Shown here: positions 1 to 10,889 of the stretch, piece after piece
How the letters are laid out: each line of letters opens with the position of its first letter
How positions within the stretch are numbered: position 1 is the stretch's first letter
From: Isochrysis galbana
Lineage: Eukaryota; Haptophyta; Isochrysidales; Isochrysidaceae
NCBI GenBank assembly: GCA_018136815.1
Contig: CM030943.1
Span: forward strand, 3,117,202-3,176,284
DNA: 59,083 nucleotides
Reading direction: 5' to 3'
The notes under the pieces: model-generated
Told to the model about the DNA's origin: nothing
What the model saw: the letters and a program-made list of their open reading frames with translations, nothing else
Database searches by the model: none
Made by a program: the position numbers and the translations under genes

Positions 1-1226
1 CGCCACATCCTCCCCACTTCCCTCGTCGTCTGCGGGTCACCTCCCCATCCGCAAACCAACACCCTCCAACGCCCCAGAATGCACTTGACGTTTTGGTGCT
101 CTAGTCAGGAACCATGGGCGCTCAATGTATACTCTCGTCCAACGTGTTAGTCGCCGTCCACAACAAGGAAGGGCTAGCTGTGATACAACTTTGTGCCTTG
201 TGCGTCTAGCACTCAACCGGTCCCTTCTTCCATAGTTCGTCCCCGTCTTTGAGTCGAGGGAGAGAAAGCTCTCAAGACGACGCGATTCGGTTTGTCTCTG
301 AAAGATTCGCGTTGGTATGTGAACTCCAAGAAGTACAAGTAGCTGGGCTCCAAGAAGGGTCCCGGGGATCTTCCTCACCCTTTGCGGGGGGCGCGCGGAA
401 TAAATATTACCACTGCTACCTCCGTTCCGAAATTTAAGGGAGAACTTCGTGCGGCAGTAGCTATCGCCTCGAGTTCAAGATGGTGTTCACCTTCTTCTTC
501 AGTGGTGTTGAAGTCATGGGACAACACAAGGAGGGGAGAGCAGATTGTTTGGTGTAGAAGTCATGGGACGAAACAAGGAGGTCAAGTAGAAAGCGGAGAG
601 ATATGCCCTCTCCGCCTCTCCTCGCCTTCCCGTTGCGACGAGAACATTCCGCCCATTGCACGCGGTCACGCGCGCAGTCTCTATCTCTCGCCTGCGCGCG
701 CACTCTCGCGCGCGTGCCGTATGCTTGCTGCCATTTTTGTGCGTCTTTTCTTCCTTTTGCTTCCGGTGAATTTGCGCACATTTACGCGTATGGGTGAATT
801 GGTATTGGAATCCGTCTATCCTGACTATCCATATCCATATGCGCTCAACTAAGTTTATACTTGGTACGCCCATTGGGGGGCACGAGCCCCCCCCCTCCGC
901 TCCCCTGCCGTGGGGAAGGAACCACCCATCCTCCTGGAATGCCTTATGGCTTGCCACTAGCAGCACACTAGCCCCTGCTGGCCCACTCTCTCACGAACAG
1001 GCACGCCTAGTTCGCTCGCCCTGGCCTGTCGTGGCCAGCCCATTGCTCCACACCACTCCGCGGCCGCGGGGGGGGGATGGGGGATCTCTCGCGTTTCTCT
1101 GTGCAGCCCCTAGATTCCCCCTCCTTGTGCTTCTTCTCCGTCCCGCGCCCGCTTATTTTCCTTGTGCGTTCCCGCGTTCCTCTCCCCGGTGATTATCTTT
1201 GCTCTCGCCTCCGTCAGTCGCTTCCG
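1..1226. other. No gene seen; G/C-run-rich DNA
   Basis: I see no supportable gene here. Around 590-720 the DNA is rich in CGCG runs. At 875-895 a G6 run and a C-rich run separated by a few bases could form a short hairpin. Short open frames exist on both strands but show no recognisable protein. Confidence 0.5.
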
Positions 1227-1231
1227 TCCCG

Positions 1232-1636
1232 ATGTCCAACGCGCCTGTGACCCTCCGCCTTGTAATCCTCCTGCGTGCTACGTCCCCCAGTGTGTTGAGC
1301 CCTCGGGCGCCCTGCCAGGGCCCACCCCACCTCCTGTCCATGCCCACGGCCTGCGCCCGACGTCTCCCTAGCCCTCCTCATCCCTCCCTACCCCTACTGC
1401 CCCCATGGTCATACCCTGGATAGTAAAGATCCACAGCTCCACCCACACCACCACTACCAATAGGGGGCTTAAAGGGCGCGATAGTCCGTGCCTTGTGTTT
1501 CACTAAGGGCCACGTGTGGCATGGCCTGCCGGGTTGGTACATGGCTAGTGAGATTAGCGGTACGAACGCTCTCATCAGAAAATTGATTGAGACCGATGCG
1601 AACGATTCATTTCGGCGACACGGGCAGGCACGTTGA
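1232..1636 (+). pseudogene. Degenerate element-like reading frame (MSNAP...)
   Basis: One frame runs from the ATG at 1232 to the TGA at 1634-1636 and is broken only by two adjacent stops, TAG TAA, at 1421-1426. The first half is Pro/Ser/Leu-rich. The second half (1427-1636) looks like globular protein, with motifs such as CFTKGHVWHGLPGWYMASEI near its middle. I do not recognise it. The layout of a Ser/Pro-rich start followed by a globular part resembles other element-like frames in this window (starts at 12157, 17850 and 25170), so I infer an old mobile-element ORF. A small intron covering the stops is the alternative. Confidence 0.35.
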
Positions 1637-1732
1637 AGCATTTGTTGAATCTGATTCACCATTCCAACATCGCCTTTGCAACAGATCCCCGCACCAGCTG
1701 CCGCTTCGCCCCGAAGCCATTATGCGTTCGCA

Positions 1733-4700
1733 TTAAGAACTCGAGTCCTCTGCAGCCCTATCGGCTGTAGTACCGAAGCTTCCTAGAGAAGGTGGAGCGG
1801 ATGCGATCCCGAAGGGTCCAGGCAATGCTGAGGCGCTCACGGTCGAAGAAGTGGATGCTTTAGTGTTTTCGCCAAGTCCGGAGGCCGCGCCAAAAACCGG
1901 GGGGGTGGTAGATCCACTGCCAAATGTGAAGTCGGTCGATGAGGTCCTTGAGGGTTCATTGAATGCAAACGCACCTGTCGGAGCCATAGCGCTTTCTGCC
2001 GCTCCACCTCCGAAAAGGGGTGCTGTAGGTTTGGGAGCTTGTGATCCGAACGAGAACTGCTCGAGTTGAAAAGCAATGGGAGGGGAGAAAGGTGTGAGCT
2101 GATGGTCGGATCAATTAGCCATTCCGAGGGGGTGACGTGCTGGAAGGTTTAAAGGAATGCAAAATAGACTGCATCGCTTGTACTCACCGTTGACGCAGCT
2201 GGAGCAGAAGCAAGCCCTGGCGCGATGATTCCGCTCGTAGCCCCAAAAAGGCTCGACGCAGCCGGCATTGGCGCGCCGGCCTGCTGGTCAAGAGTCGCTT
2301 TGGCAAGGTCCGCCCCAGAGCCACCAGATGTGAACGCGCCACTCGAGACGCTAGACGCAGGCGCAGCCGTGCCGAACAAAGAAGGGGCCCCAGCGGATGC
2401 GTTGCCGAAAGTGAATGCTGGCCTCCCGGCCGCTGCAGGTGCTGTAGGTATCGGAGCCGTGGCGGAAGCGCCAAACGAAAACACCCCTGATGTGGCCGCA
2501 GGCTTGTCGCGGGCAGCCTCGTCCACCTCCTTCGCCGCCGGTGCGGCCCCAAAGTTGAATGAAGTAGAACCACACGCGGGTGCTGAGAACGAAAACACCC
2601 CAGGGGTCGCCGAAGCCTGGGAGGTGAACTCCGACGTTGGTGCGGCCGAGGACTGAGGCGCGCCGGCGCCAAAAACGAAAGGCGGAGCTGGCTGCGTTAA
2701 CGGAGGCAATTCTTGAGATGAGGGGGTGTTGCCAAACGCCCTTTGGGCGAAAGACGTGGTTGTGGATGCTGCTGCGGCAAGAGCAGGCGCCGGAGTTCCG
2801 AAGGAGATGGCCGGGACTACGGGCTTGTTCTGATCGGCAGCTTGTGAGGCACTGGAGGCTGCACTGACACCTGATGCCGATTCGCCAAAATTGAACCAGC
2901 TGCTTGCTGCTGCGCATTCCGGTGTGCCAGCAGCTATGGTACTTTGAGCATCGTTGGTTGTCTTAGCCGATCCGAAGGTGAACCTGCCGCCCAAGGCAAG
3001 GTTCGGCGCAGCGAAAGCCGAGGAGGCACTGAAGGGGTTCGAAAAGGGCGCCGTCGCAGGCCCAAATATTCCAGCTGTGCCAGGAGCCTTGGAGGGCGGG
3101 GTTGATGCCGTCGATATCCCCTGCGTGTCACACACGCACAATGCTGGCTTGCGCTCCTTTGAGAAGTTGTAGACAAGCGGGCTCCGAATGGGAGAGGCTA
3201 CGTCCTCGGCGACCGATGTGCGACGCCCTTTGCCAGGCGTGAACGAGAAGCGTCGCGATCCAGATTTCATGGTAGTCAGTGGCGCAGTCGAGGTAGGTGC
3301 CGTTACCGGTGCTGGAGAGGAGGATAAGAAAGCCGATGGGGTCTGAGCAGCCATCACTGAAGCTGATGGTGCAGGGGTTGGAGGCTGCTGCTCAGACAAG
3401 AATCCAAGCGATAGCGCAGGTTTGTCGCAAGCAGATTTTGGTGGCATGACCACTGCTGGACTGGAAGCGGCCTTTGGGGATGGGGCAGTCGGGGCTCCAG
3501 CCAACGAAGGGAAAAGGGGCGCCGTACGGGCCGGCGCAGGGGCTGGCGTCAATTGCATGGAAGTGGGAGCAGCTGCCTTGCACCCAAAGTTGAAGGTTGC
3601 GGGCGCTGGCGACGAGGCTGAAGCGGGAGTAAGGGCGGGTACACGCCCAAAGATTGAGCTGGTGGCGGCGATCGGAGGCTTAAAGATGCTGCTCGTGGGG
3701 GTCTCGATGGTTGCAGTGTGGCCATTTGCCGCTCTTGGTAGCGGGGGCGGCTCTTTGGGAGTGTCTGCCGTCGGAGCTGCAATGCGAGACGTCGCCGTGG
3801 CAGCTGGCGCAGCTTCTGGAGCAGGCGCACCGGGCAGCCGCGGGAGCATCGTATCATACGACGAGGTCTTCGGCGGCGCATGCTGAGCAAACAGCAGCGC
3901 GCTCGGCGGTGCAGCAGTCTGAGGTGAGGGCGGAGCGGGGCGCCCTGCGCGTTCACTCATTGCACCACCATTTTTGTTGACGACGGATTGCTCTCGTACT
4001 CGTGAAGGAAGCGGCGTGTCGAGGACATCAAGGGCACGGAGAATACGATGAGCAGCTTGACAGCTGGCGCTGCTAGTCGCCAGTGGCGGCGCAGCACCTC
4101 CCCAGCCTCCTGGTGAGGTCCGTCGCGCTTTGGCACTAGGTATCGTTTCATCAAGTTCAAAAGAGCTACGCCGAGCGCGTTTAGAGCTCAGCATAAGCTC
4201 GCTATCTTGAAGACCACTCATCGCGCTTGACTTCTGGGCAGCGGGTGTGGTGCAGTGCGCTGAACGGCATCCCGTGTCTGAGTATGAGGGCCCGTATCTC
4301 GCGTTGTGTCTGGCGCCAGTACCTAAGCTCGAGACGGGGCGTGCGGACGACGAGGGTGCCGAGAAGTCACAGAGCCGGAAGCGTGGAGCAGCGGGAGTGG
4401 CACGTGGGGCGGCCAAGTCGAAGGGGCCATAGCCCAACCCGTGCCTCGCTAGCCTCTCTGTGTCACGAATGGTAACTCCGACATGCGGAGGTCTACCAAA
4501 GGCCGAAACCCCTGGTTCCCCTGCCTGTGCCGTCGCAGAAAGAGAAGGCACAGCAAAGGGCTGCTCATCTTTCTCCTTCCCTTCCTTGACCATAAACTGG
4601 CGCACAATGTCATACGAGTTCTTAAGCGTAGATTTATACCGGGCAGCAGCAGCGTGGCTGTCAGGCGGCGCGAGTCTGACTGGGGTGGGTTGCTGCACAG

Positions 4701-5070
4701 CAACCTCTGCTGGCGTCCCATCTGCCAGCGACTGGGTTTCTTTGTCTGCACTGTTGTCTATCGGGGTGTGAGGATAGGGTGTCGAAGCGGCCGGTTCGCG
4801 ATGCTGCTGGGCGGTTGTCTGCTCACTCTCGGGTGTCTGCGCACGCGCGCCCCCGTCGTCTAAAGGCGTGCTGAGCTGAGCGTTGGCGGCGGTGGCCTCT
4901 GCGCCATCTTCCTCGTCCGAGTCTGGCTGGTGGCCAAAGGCCCAGCGGACGGGAGCGGTGGCGTAGTCGAGGACGCGGCCGAAGATGCTGCTCCGTCTGC
5001 CGTCAGCCTGCGGTCGCTCGTACGGCGTAGCGCGTGCGCGCGAGGCGGGCGTGCGCCGCTCGCGGGGCAT
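1733..5070 (-). CDS. FG-repeat nucleoporin (Nup1/Nup153-like), two exons
   Basis: Exon 1 is 5070-2188 and exon 2 is 2056-1733, joined across a 131-bp GT(GAGT)-AG intron in phase 0; the product is about 1068 aa. Without splicing the frame ends 13 residues into the intron, whereas exon 2 continues FG repeats in frame (FSFG, LFGG, FTFG, PVFG), which supports the junction. The protein is Ala/Pro/Ser-rich and disordered. It has at least a dozen FxFG or xLFG repeats in its C-terminal half (FNFG, FTFG, FVFG, FSFG, SLFG), the signature of nuclear-pore barrier proteins that bind transport receptors. Residues 28-46 (SIFGRVLDYATAPVRWAFG) look like an amphipathic helix near the N terminus, as in yeast Nup1 and animal Nup153, suggesting a nuclear-basket position; that last step is inference. 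Start: ATG at 5070, followed by an Arg-rich stretch. Confidence 0.82.
2057..2187 (-). other. Intron of the nucleoporin gene
   Basis: Donor GTGAGT begins at 2187, acceptor CAG ends at 2057, and the junction is phase 0. It is one of the few introns in this window with the canonical GTGAGT donor. Confidence 0.75.
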
Positions 5071-6460
5071 CGTCGCCTCGGCGGCGGCGGTGGCGGTGCG
5101 CAGGAGCGGGGGGGGGGGGGGGGGGGCGGGGGAAGGTGGGGGGGGGGGGCGAGGGGGACTGGGGGGGGGTCCAGTGATACCGGGGGGGGGGGGGCGGAGG
5201 TTGGCATGCGGACAGGGGAGGAGGGGTGTTTGGCCCCAACCGATGGGGGCCCAGTGATTGATAGCAATATCGTGTAGACCAAGGGGAACATCATTAAGCT
5301 AGCGCGCTCGCACGACGACGACGGTGACAACGGTACGTTCCCCTCCCTTCACTCGGAGTAGATCTGACACGTATACTACAAAACCCTCGCTCAGAGGTCA
5401 GAGTCAAACACTCCCCCACAGCGTTAGGGCGGTCAAACAGGGCTTTTTAAGTACTAATATGGGTGGGGGTCGACATTTTTGACCGTGAGCGGAAAGCCCC
5501 GGCGAAAGCGGCTCGGAGGGTCTCCCCGCCTTCTCAGAATCCTCGTCCGAAAAGACGGTGCGAAGTCCCGTCGGACCCCCCCCCTTGCACACGCTCTGGC
5601 GGCTCACACGAGCTGAACTAGACGTCGCTCCCACTGAGAGATGTATTTCTTTCACTTAAAAGGTGCCTAGACATATATTAAATTAGGGGTCCGACGCCCC
5701 ATATTGCCTATAAAGCAAATTTCAAACCCTGGTGCCCCAGCGATGACGTCCGCGCATGCACATGCGCACCATACACGGCTCGCACACGGCCGATTCGGCC
5801 GTCAGAGGATGCTCCTTGACGGTCCCGACCCTCGCCCCGCAGGATTTGCTCTGGCTCGCGACTGACGACTGACGAGGAGCTGGAGCACCAGGACGCCATG
5901 GCGCTCGACGCTGCTCGCTGGTCGACAAAAGTTTGTTATTACAGGGCGTACAATCTGGCACAGAACCAGCGGGATTGTAATGTGCGCTGCAACTACGCTT
6001 GGTGCCGCCGCGACCCGATCGCTTGGGGTCTCCACGAGGGTACCAATTTGGGAATCGCTCGGCGCTCGGCGCTCGCCAGGCGCCCGAGCACTTGCTGACC
6101 CCACGGCTGTCGGGCGCTGTTTAGTGGGTTGTCAGGACAAACCTGGGCACCCAAAGCAGGGAGATGATAGGGGAGACTCTCGGGAAGAGGGGGGCGAACC
6201 GTGGCGAGGCTTTGGCCGTTGGTTATGAGGCGGCAATGAGGCTGACATTTTCCGTTGTCTTCACCCCCCCTCCCAAGACTACACGGTAGTCTTTAAGACT
6301 ACGCGTTTGCGCAACCGCAACCGCTCAGGAAGGCGTTAGCAATCTCTTCGATATACTTGGTCTGACGGAGCGTCGTGTGACGGTTGGCACGGTCTCGGAT
6401 AATCTCGAAGCCTAAGAAACGTGATGGCTTGTAGGGATAGCGGAAAAAGCAGTGTCATCA
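5071..6460. other. No gene seen; G-run DNA and an inverted element terminus
   Basis: From 5100 to 5200 there are several runs of 8-13 G. At 5424-5472 lies an inverted copy of the 5'-end sequence found in the element copies ending at 33.1 and 40.7 kb (TAGGGCGGTCAAACAGGG type), here with no recognisable element body. The stretch 5800-6250 has overlapping short frames on both strands but no recognisable product. Confidence 0.5.
5424..5472 (+). repeat. Detached 5' end of a dispersed element
   Basis: The sequence matches, base for base over about 40 nt, the reverse complement of 33100-33138, and more loosely that of 40695-40735. It starts with the AGGGCGGTCAAACAGGG block, then TTTTTAAGTACTAATA and a G-rich run. 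The other two copies lead into element reading frames; this one leads into unrelated DNA, so it is probably a deeply truncated copy. Confidence 0.6.
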
Positions 6461-6649
6461 ATGATGTCATTCCACTCTTCTCTAGCGGTGGAAGATGTCT
6501 GGGAGGAAGACTCTGGATTTTCGCCAGATGCGTGCGCACGCCGTGCGCATGATGAGTGGCAATCACATGCGCGGGGATCCCGTGCGTGGAAAGTTTCCGC
6601 ACGCCGTCAGGTTTCGTCAAGCGCACGCCGTGCAATCCGGGGAAGGGAA

Positions 6650-7110
6650 CGGCGGAGGGGGAGGGGGGGAACAGCGGAGGGGAAGGGGAGGAGCGGAGGG
6701 GGGGGGGGAGGGGGGGGGAGCGGAGGGGGGGGAGGGGGGCAGCGGAAGGGGGGGAGAAACTGCCGAGGGGGGTGAGATCCCAACACTGACCCAATCCTCC
6801 CTCACATTCACGTATTTTTCCCGGCCTGGCCCGGGAAAATCAGGGAATGGAGAGAGGGGAGGGAGGAGAGCTGCGGAAGGGGTGAGAACTGCAGAGGGGG
6901 GGAATCACAACACTGACCCAATCCTCCCTCACATTCACGTATTTTTCCCGGCCTGGCCCGGGAAAATTAGGGAATGGAGAGGGGGGAGGGAGGAGACTGC
7001 AGAGGGGGTGAGAACTGCAGAAGGGGGGAGGAAACTGCAGAGGGGAGGGGGAACTGCAGAAGGGAGGGGGAACTGCAGAAGGGGAGGGAGGGAATGCAGA
7101 GAGGGAGCCC
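6650..7110 (+). repeat. Purine-rich minisatellite with a duplicated hairpin unit
   Basis: The stretch consists of GGAGGGGG/AACTGCAGAGGGG-type repeats. A unit of about 128 bp is tandemly duplicated (about 6770-6897 and 6898-7010). Each copy contains a perfect dyad, TTTTCCCGG...CCGGGAAAA, at 6816-6839 and about 6942-6966. On the other strand this yields Pro/Ser-rich spurious frames, which I do not call. Confidence 0.75.
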
Positions 7111-7808
7111 AGTTCTGTTACCTGCATTTCTTAGCTTAAACGCGTGGACAATTACCGTAACGGTAAAAATAAAACTCAAATCTTCGAATTTCGAGACGAA
7201 AATCGGCGGACCAGGATCTGAGCCCAGGGAGGATTCGAATCTGCACGCCTTGAGTGACCAAGACGAACATAGAAGACGATATATAACGACGAAGGCACGT
7301 ATCCATGCCGAAATATTCATGCCAGGATGCCAGGAGGCCTGAATACAACAACTCCTCACATTCGTGAGGATCTGCCTATTCGCGTCGCGCGGCGCTTTCT
7401 CTTTCTCACCACTGGCTCCTTTTTGTAGAGCAGTGGTCACCTTGTGCCTCGTTGCCTGTGGAAACAGCCCTGTGGCAATATGGCGGCTTTGGCTGTAGCG
7501 CCGACGTTGCGCTCGTGGCAGTACGCAACCGCAACCGCATCTCGCATCTCGCACTTCCTGCAGCGCGTGCGCTCGGTCCAGGGCGCGAGCATCGCGGGCC
7601 TGGACTGTGTAGTGCCCCTTGGGCACCTTGGAGCGTGCGGGGGGCTCGGATTGGGCCTTGGGAGCCATGGCAAGGGCAGGGGCCGTTCCACGAAGCGGGC
7701 CGTTCCACGAAGCGAATACCTCTAAGGTTATACTCCCACAATAAGAAAACTCAGACGTGTGGCGCGTTCACTCCGGCTGTGTGCGTGAAGTCCCTCGGCG
7801 CTGGAAGG
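7111..7808. other. 5' flank of BCD1; possible tRNA-derived sequence on the minus strand
   Basis: No firm gene is seen. On the minus strand around 7265-7215 a TGGTCACTCAAGG block is followed by GATTCGAATCC, an arrangement like the A and B boxes of a tRNA-derived SINE, then a TACCGTTACGG motif similar to the array at 17.1 kb. The frame of the next gene stays open upstream to about 7452, but those codons look non-coding. Confidence 0.35.
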
Positions 7809-8729
7809 ATGGCGGCGCATGAAGCCGACGCGCAGCCGTTGCCGCCACTCGAGGCCAGCAGGCCGGAGAGGAGCCGGTGTGAGACGTGCTCAGCCGAGGC
7901 CAAGTACCGATGCCCGGCCTGTTCCACCCTTAGCTGCTCGCTTCAGTGCGTGAAGAAGCACAAGGCTACTCAACACTGCTCGGGCAAGCGCGACAGGACC
8001 GCCTTCCTTGCCATCCAAGAATTCGACGACAAGACGATCAGGAGCGACTACCATTTGCTCGAGGGAGCCATGCGCTCCATTGAAGGTGCCAGTCGCGCTG
8101 CTCGCGTAGCCGACGCGCCAACCCGCCCGAAGAGCGTCTATCCGTCTCGAAGAAAGCTCGCGATTGCAGCACAGGAGCGGGGAGTGGAACTTGAGCTGAT
8201 GCCAGTAGGAATGCAGCGCCAAAAGGAGAACACTTCGTATTACGATGCGCGTCGTAAGCGCATTGCATGGCGCGTCGAGCTCATGTTCCCTCACTTCGGC
8301 ATTCATCATACCGAGGCGGCTGTGCCCGAGACTGCGTCCATTCATTCAATCCTTGCTCGACTGCTGATGCCAGATACTGAGCAAGGGTCAGAGACACCTG
8401 CTGCTCCTCACGAGTCCACGGCATCCGTACATGCAAGCACTACCGCCAGGAACTGCGCTCAGAGCAAAGTTTACCAGGTGGAGGATGGGCAAAGACGCTT
8501 GTTGCGTCACCGACTGCGAGCTTACTCTCGTGCCGGCCTTCATAATCTTACTGTCCTCATGGCAGTGCATCGACAGCCTGCGAATGACCCGCGTTATTAT
8601 CGCCTTTCGCTAGATGAGACGCTTGGCGAAGCTCTTTGCTCACGCGTCGTGCTTGAATTCCCGGCCTTGCACATTATCCTTCCCGAGGAAGCGAGGAGCG
8701 CTTATCCTCTTCTTGAGGAGAAAGTATAG
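7809..8729 (+). CDS. BCD1: Box C/D snoRNA assembly factor BCD1 (HIT-type zinc finger)
   Basis: Single-exon, 306 aa. Near the N terminus is a complete HIT zinc finger: C24-x2-C27, C35-P-x-C38, C43-x3-C47, H51 and C57 (CPACSTLSCSLQCVKKHK in the middle). It is followed by the GKRDRTAF and EFDD...SDYHLLE blocks typical of BCD1/ZNHIT6. A basic segment (SRRKLAIAAQERGVELELMP) and a C-terminal helical region follow, matching the usual BCD1 layout. In yeast and animals BCD1 is a nuclear protein needed for box C/D snoRNP biogenesis, and hence for ribosomal RNA 2'-O-methylation. I chose the ATG at 7809 because it lies 23 codons before the first zinc ligand, while the open frame further upstream (to 7452) is unlike the family. 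The stop is followed within 200 bp by A/T-richer DNA. The symbol rests on motif order alone. Confidence 0.88.
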   Translation: MAAHEADAQPLPPLEASRPERSRCETCSAEAKYRCPACSTLSCSLQCVKKHKATQHCSGKRDRTAFLAIQEFDDKTIRSDYHLLEGAMRSIEGASRAARVADAPTRPKSVYPSRRKLAIAAQERGVELELMPVGMQRQKENTSYYDARRKRIAWRVELMFPHFGIHHTEAAVPETASIHSILARLLMPDTEQGSETPAAPHESTASVHASTTARNCAQSKVYQVEDGQRRLLRHRLRAYSRAGLHNLTVLMAVHRQPANDPRYYRLSLDETLGEALCSRVVLEFPALHIILPEEARSAYPLLEEKV

Positions 8730-9184
8730 TGGAGGAAAGAACAAAAGTATGGCCCTGCACGGGACTAGGTAACCGATCAATGCGTGTCTTACACATCGCA
8801 TCGCCGAATGCTCCCTCTCGGGCCATCATGATGCCCACGTCACCCATGTGTGATGACACATGCTGAAGGAGGAAAGTTTGGACTTGCAACCTATGAAGAG
8901 GGAAAGAAGGCGGGTGAGTGTTTTGTGGGTTTTACGTTTTTTCCACGGCTACTTGCCACTTGTACTTGATAGTTTGCGTGGTCATTGGCTCGTGGATACC
9001 CCGGAGCGCAGCACGCAGCACGTATGTAAAAAAAACCTTTTGATATTCTTACCGCACTCGCGGCGAATGGAACCACTACCTACTACACGTAGCATACTTT
9101 CTACACCAGGTGTCGTTCCGTCAATTGTGGGACATCAGTCGATTTGAGCGATCGAATGTCCACAGTTGTATATAGAGCAGTATT
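8730..9184. other. No gene seen; 3' flank of BCD1
   Basis: Relatively A/T-rich spacer with an A8 run near 9027. No coding signal or RNA gene is apparent. Confidence 0.5.
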
Positions 9185-9199
9185 TTAAAATTAAATGCA

Positions 9200-9645
9200 G
9201 ACTAGCATAACAACTTTTTTTCTCTGCTTCCCCCCGCGGTGCATGTTCCCCCCGAGGGAGACGCCGTGTCAGAGCTTTAGAGCTTTTCCCCTGCGTCTCC
9301 TCTAAAGGCCGACAACTACATAAACACTCATTTTAAGAGATATTTCACACGGAGCACTTGTGATGACTTGCAATCACATCGTGCACGCCGTGCATGGGCA
9401 CGGCGCGATGTGCATCGGTCCCCCCGCGGATACGCCGTGGGTGCGCATGTCAACTTTTCCCTCTGCGTACCCACTAAGGCCCACAACTACGTAAACAAGC
9501 CATGTAAGAGATGTTTCTTTACGCAGCGCGTGTGATGACTTGCAATCACATTGTGCACGCCGTGCGTGGGCACGGCGCAATGTGCATCGGCCCCCCCGCG
9601 GGGGCGCCGTGCGTGCGCATAGCAACTTCCAGGAAGGTGCACGCC
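9200..9645 (+). repeat. Satellite-like tandem repeat, unit about 178 bp
   Basis: Two clear units begin with GTGATGACTTGCAATCACAT, at about 9359 and 9533; a more diverged partial unit precedes them from about 9215. Each unit carries a dyad around CGCCGTGC...GCACGGCG, a C-run/CGCGG block, and an ACAACTACGTAAACA block. A related GTGGCAATCACATGCGC stretch with CACGCCGTGC motifs occurs alone at 6530-6640, so the family is dispersed. Confidence 0.75.
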
Positions 9646-9922
9646 GTGCGTTCACTCTTTCCGCGGGGGAACTCTGGGCGCGGAGGGCGGTCGGGAACCA
9701 TGGGGACACCCCCTGGGACCGGGGAATTATTACCGTATATGGCGAGAACATTAACATAAACAACTGGTATGTCTATTGGTCTCTCTCCCCCCCCCGGGTC
9801 CCCTCCCCCTCTCTCCCTCCCCCCCTCCTCTCATCGACCTACCAGAGAGAGAAGGCTCCTACTGCCTGCCTCCCTCCTCCCTCCTCGCTCACCCTCCAGC
9901 TCTCTCCTCGCCCTCGTCTTCC
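9646..9922. other. No gene seen; pyrimidine-rich spacer
   Basis: CT-rich spacer between the tandem repeat and the coding-like element fragment on the minus strand. Overlapping plus-strand frames here are antisense or low complexity. Confidence 0.4.
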
Positions 9923-10417
9923 TCACGATGGTGGCGACTCGGCGCGCATCCGTACGGTCCTCCGTCCTCTCCTCTCGTGCTCCTGCTCGCTGGCTTCGTT
10001 CGACTCTCTCGACACGGCCACCTGTCGACTGGACGCCGAGCGCAAGCGCTGCTCGCAGAAGCGGCACTGGCGATCGACGACGTCGACGTGGCGCTTCTTG
10101 AATTGGGTGCGCGCGGTGCTTGCGGGGGCCGTAACGCGCGGCGCCGGTTGTGGGTTGGCACGGCGCTGCTTCAGGAAGCGACAGACCCATTCCTTCATCT
10201 CGTGTATCTCTTCCGCACTGGCCCGGATGGAAGCCCTGTACTCACGCATGCGCTTCCAGATGTATTCGTGGCGTTCCATGCCATCGGGGCTGACCCAGCC
10301 ATCGTCTTCTGCGCGGCGCTTGCCTGCGCGGCGCTTATCATGCGCTGGGTCTTTTGCGGCGGACTCGGCGTCCTTGTCTGACTCGTCGCACTCACTCTCA
10401 TAAACATAGGGGATAGG
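9923..10417 (-). pseudogene. Coding-like fragment of a dispersed element (coiled coil with CxxC)
   Basis: The frame is open for 164 codons from 10417 to the TGA at 9923-9925, with no convincing start in its first 46 codons. It begins acidic/basic (SDKDAESAAKDPAHDKRR), then continues MERHEYIWKRMREY..., a helix-rich stretch, and a RQCRFCEQRLR motif containing a single CxxC. Its upstream flank (10385-10477) is the same repeat found at 12505-12570 next to a MERA-type element frame, so I infer this is the downstream part of such an element. It is cut at its 5' side by the scaffold gap. Function unknown. Confidence 0.45.
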
Positions 10418-10477
10418 CTACAACATAGGGGATAGGCTACTACAGCTGCTTGGCGCCCCACAGTTTGGCCACCGCCG

Positions 10478-10577
10478 NNNNNNNNNNNNNNNNNNNNNNN
10501 NNNNNNNNNNNNNNNNNNNNNNNNNNNNNNNNNNNNNNNNNNNNNNNNNNNNNNNNNNNNNNNNNNNNNNNNNNNNN
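10478..10577. other. Scaffold gap of 100 N
   Basis: Exactly 100 N, the conventional placeholder for a gap of unknown size. It sits between an element repeat and a minisatellite, so repeat sequence is probably missing. Confidence 0.98.
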
Positions 10578-10598
10578 GTTTGTGAGCAGTTCATCTTG

Positions 10599-10888
10599 TG
10601 TCCAAATCTAAAAAGGTCGGACGGGTGTTGTCCGATTTCCCCGCGAGCGCTTCCCCCCTCCACTGCTTTTCGGTCGAGGGATTGCTCGATTTCCCGACGA
10701 GCGCTTCCCCCTCCGCTGCTTTCGCCCCAAATCTAAAAAGGTCGGACGGGTGTTGTCCGATCACCCCGCGAGCGCTTCCCCCCTCCACTGCTTTCGCCCC
10801 AAATCTAAAAAGGTCGGTTGAGGGATTGCTCGATTTCCCCGCGAGCGCTTCCCCCGCTCCGCTGCTTTCGACCCAAATCGGAAAAGGT
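10599..10888 (+). repeat. Minisatellite, CAAATCTAAAAAGGTCGG units
   Basis: Four to five imperfect units of roughly 70-90 bp. Each contains CCAAATCTAAAAAGGTCGG, a TTG(C/T)(T/C)CGATTTCCC block, CGAGCGCTTCCCCC and CTCCNCTGCTTTCG. It abuts the N gap, so the true array may be longer. Confidence 0.8.
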
Positions 10889-10889
10889 C

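Noticed and set aside
7452..7808. Upstream extension of BCD1
   Set aside because: Open by chance, no ATG-led match to the family; the zinc finger fits a start at 7809.
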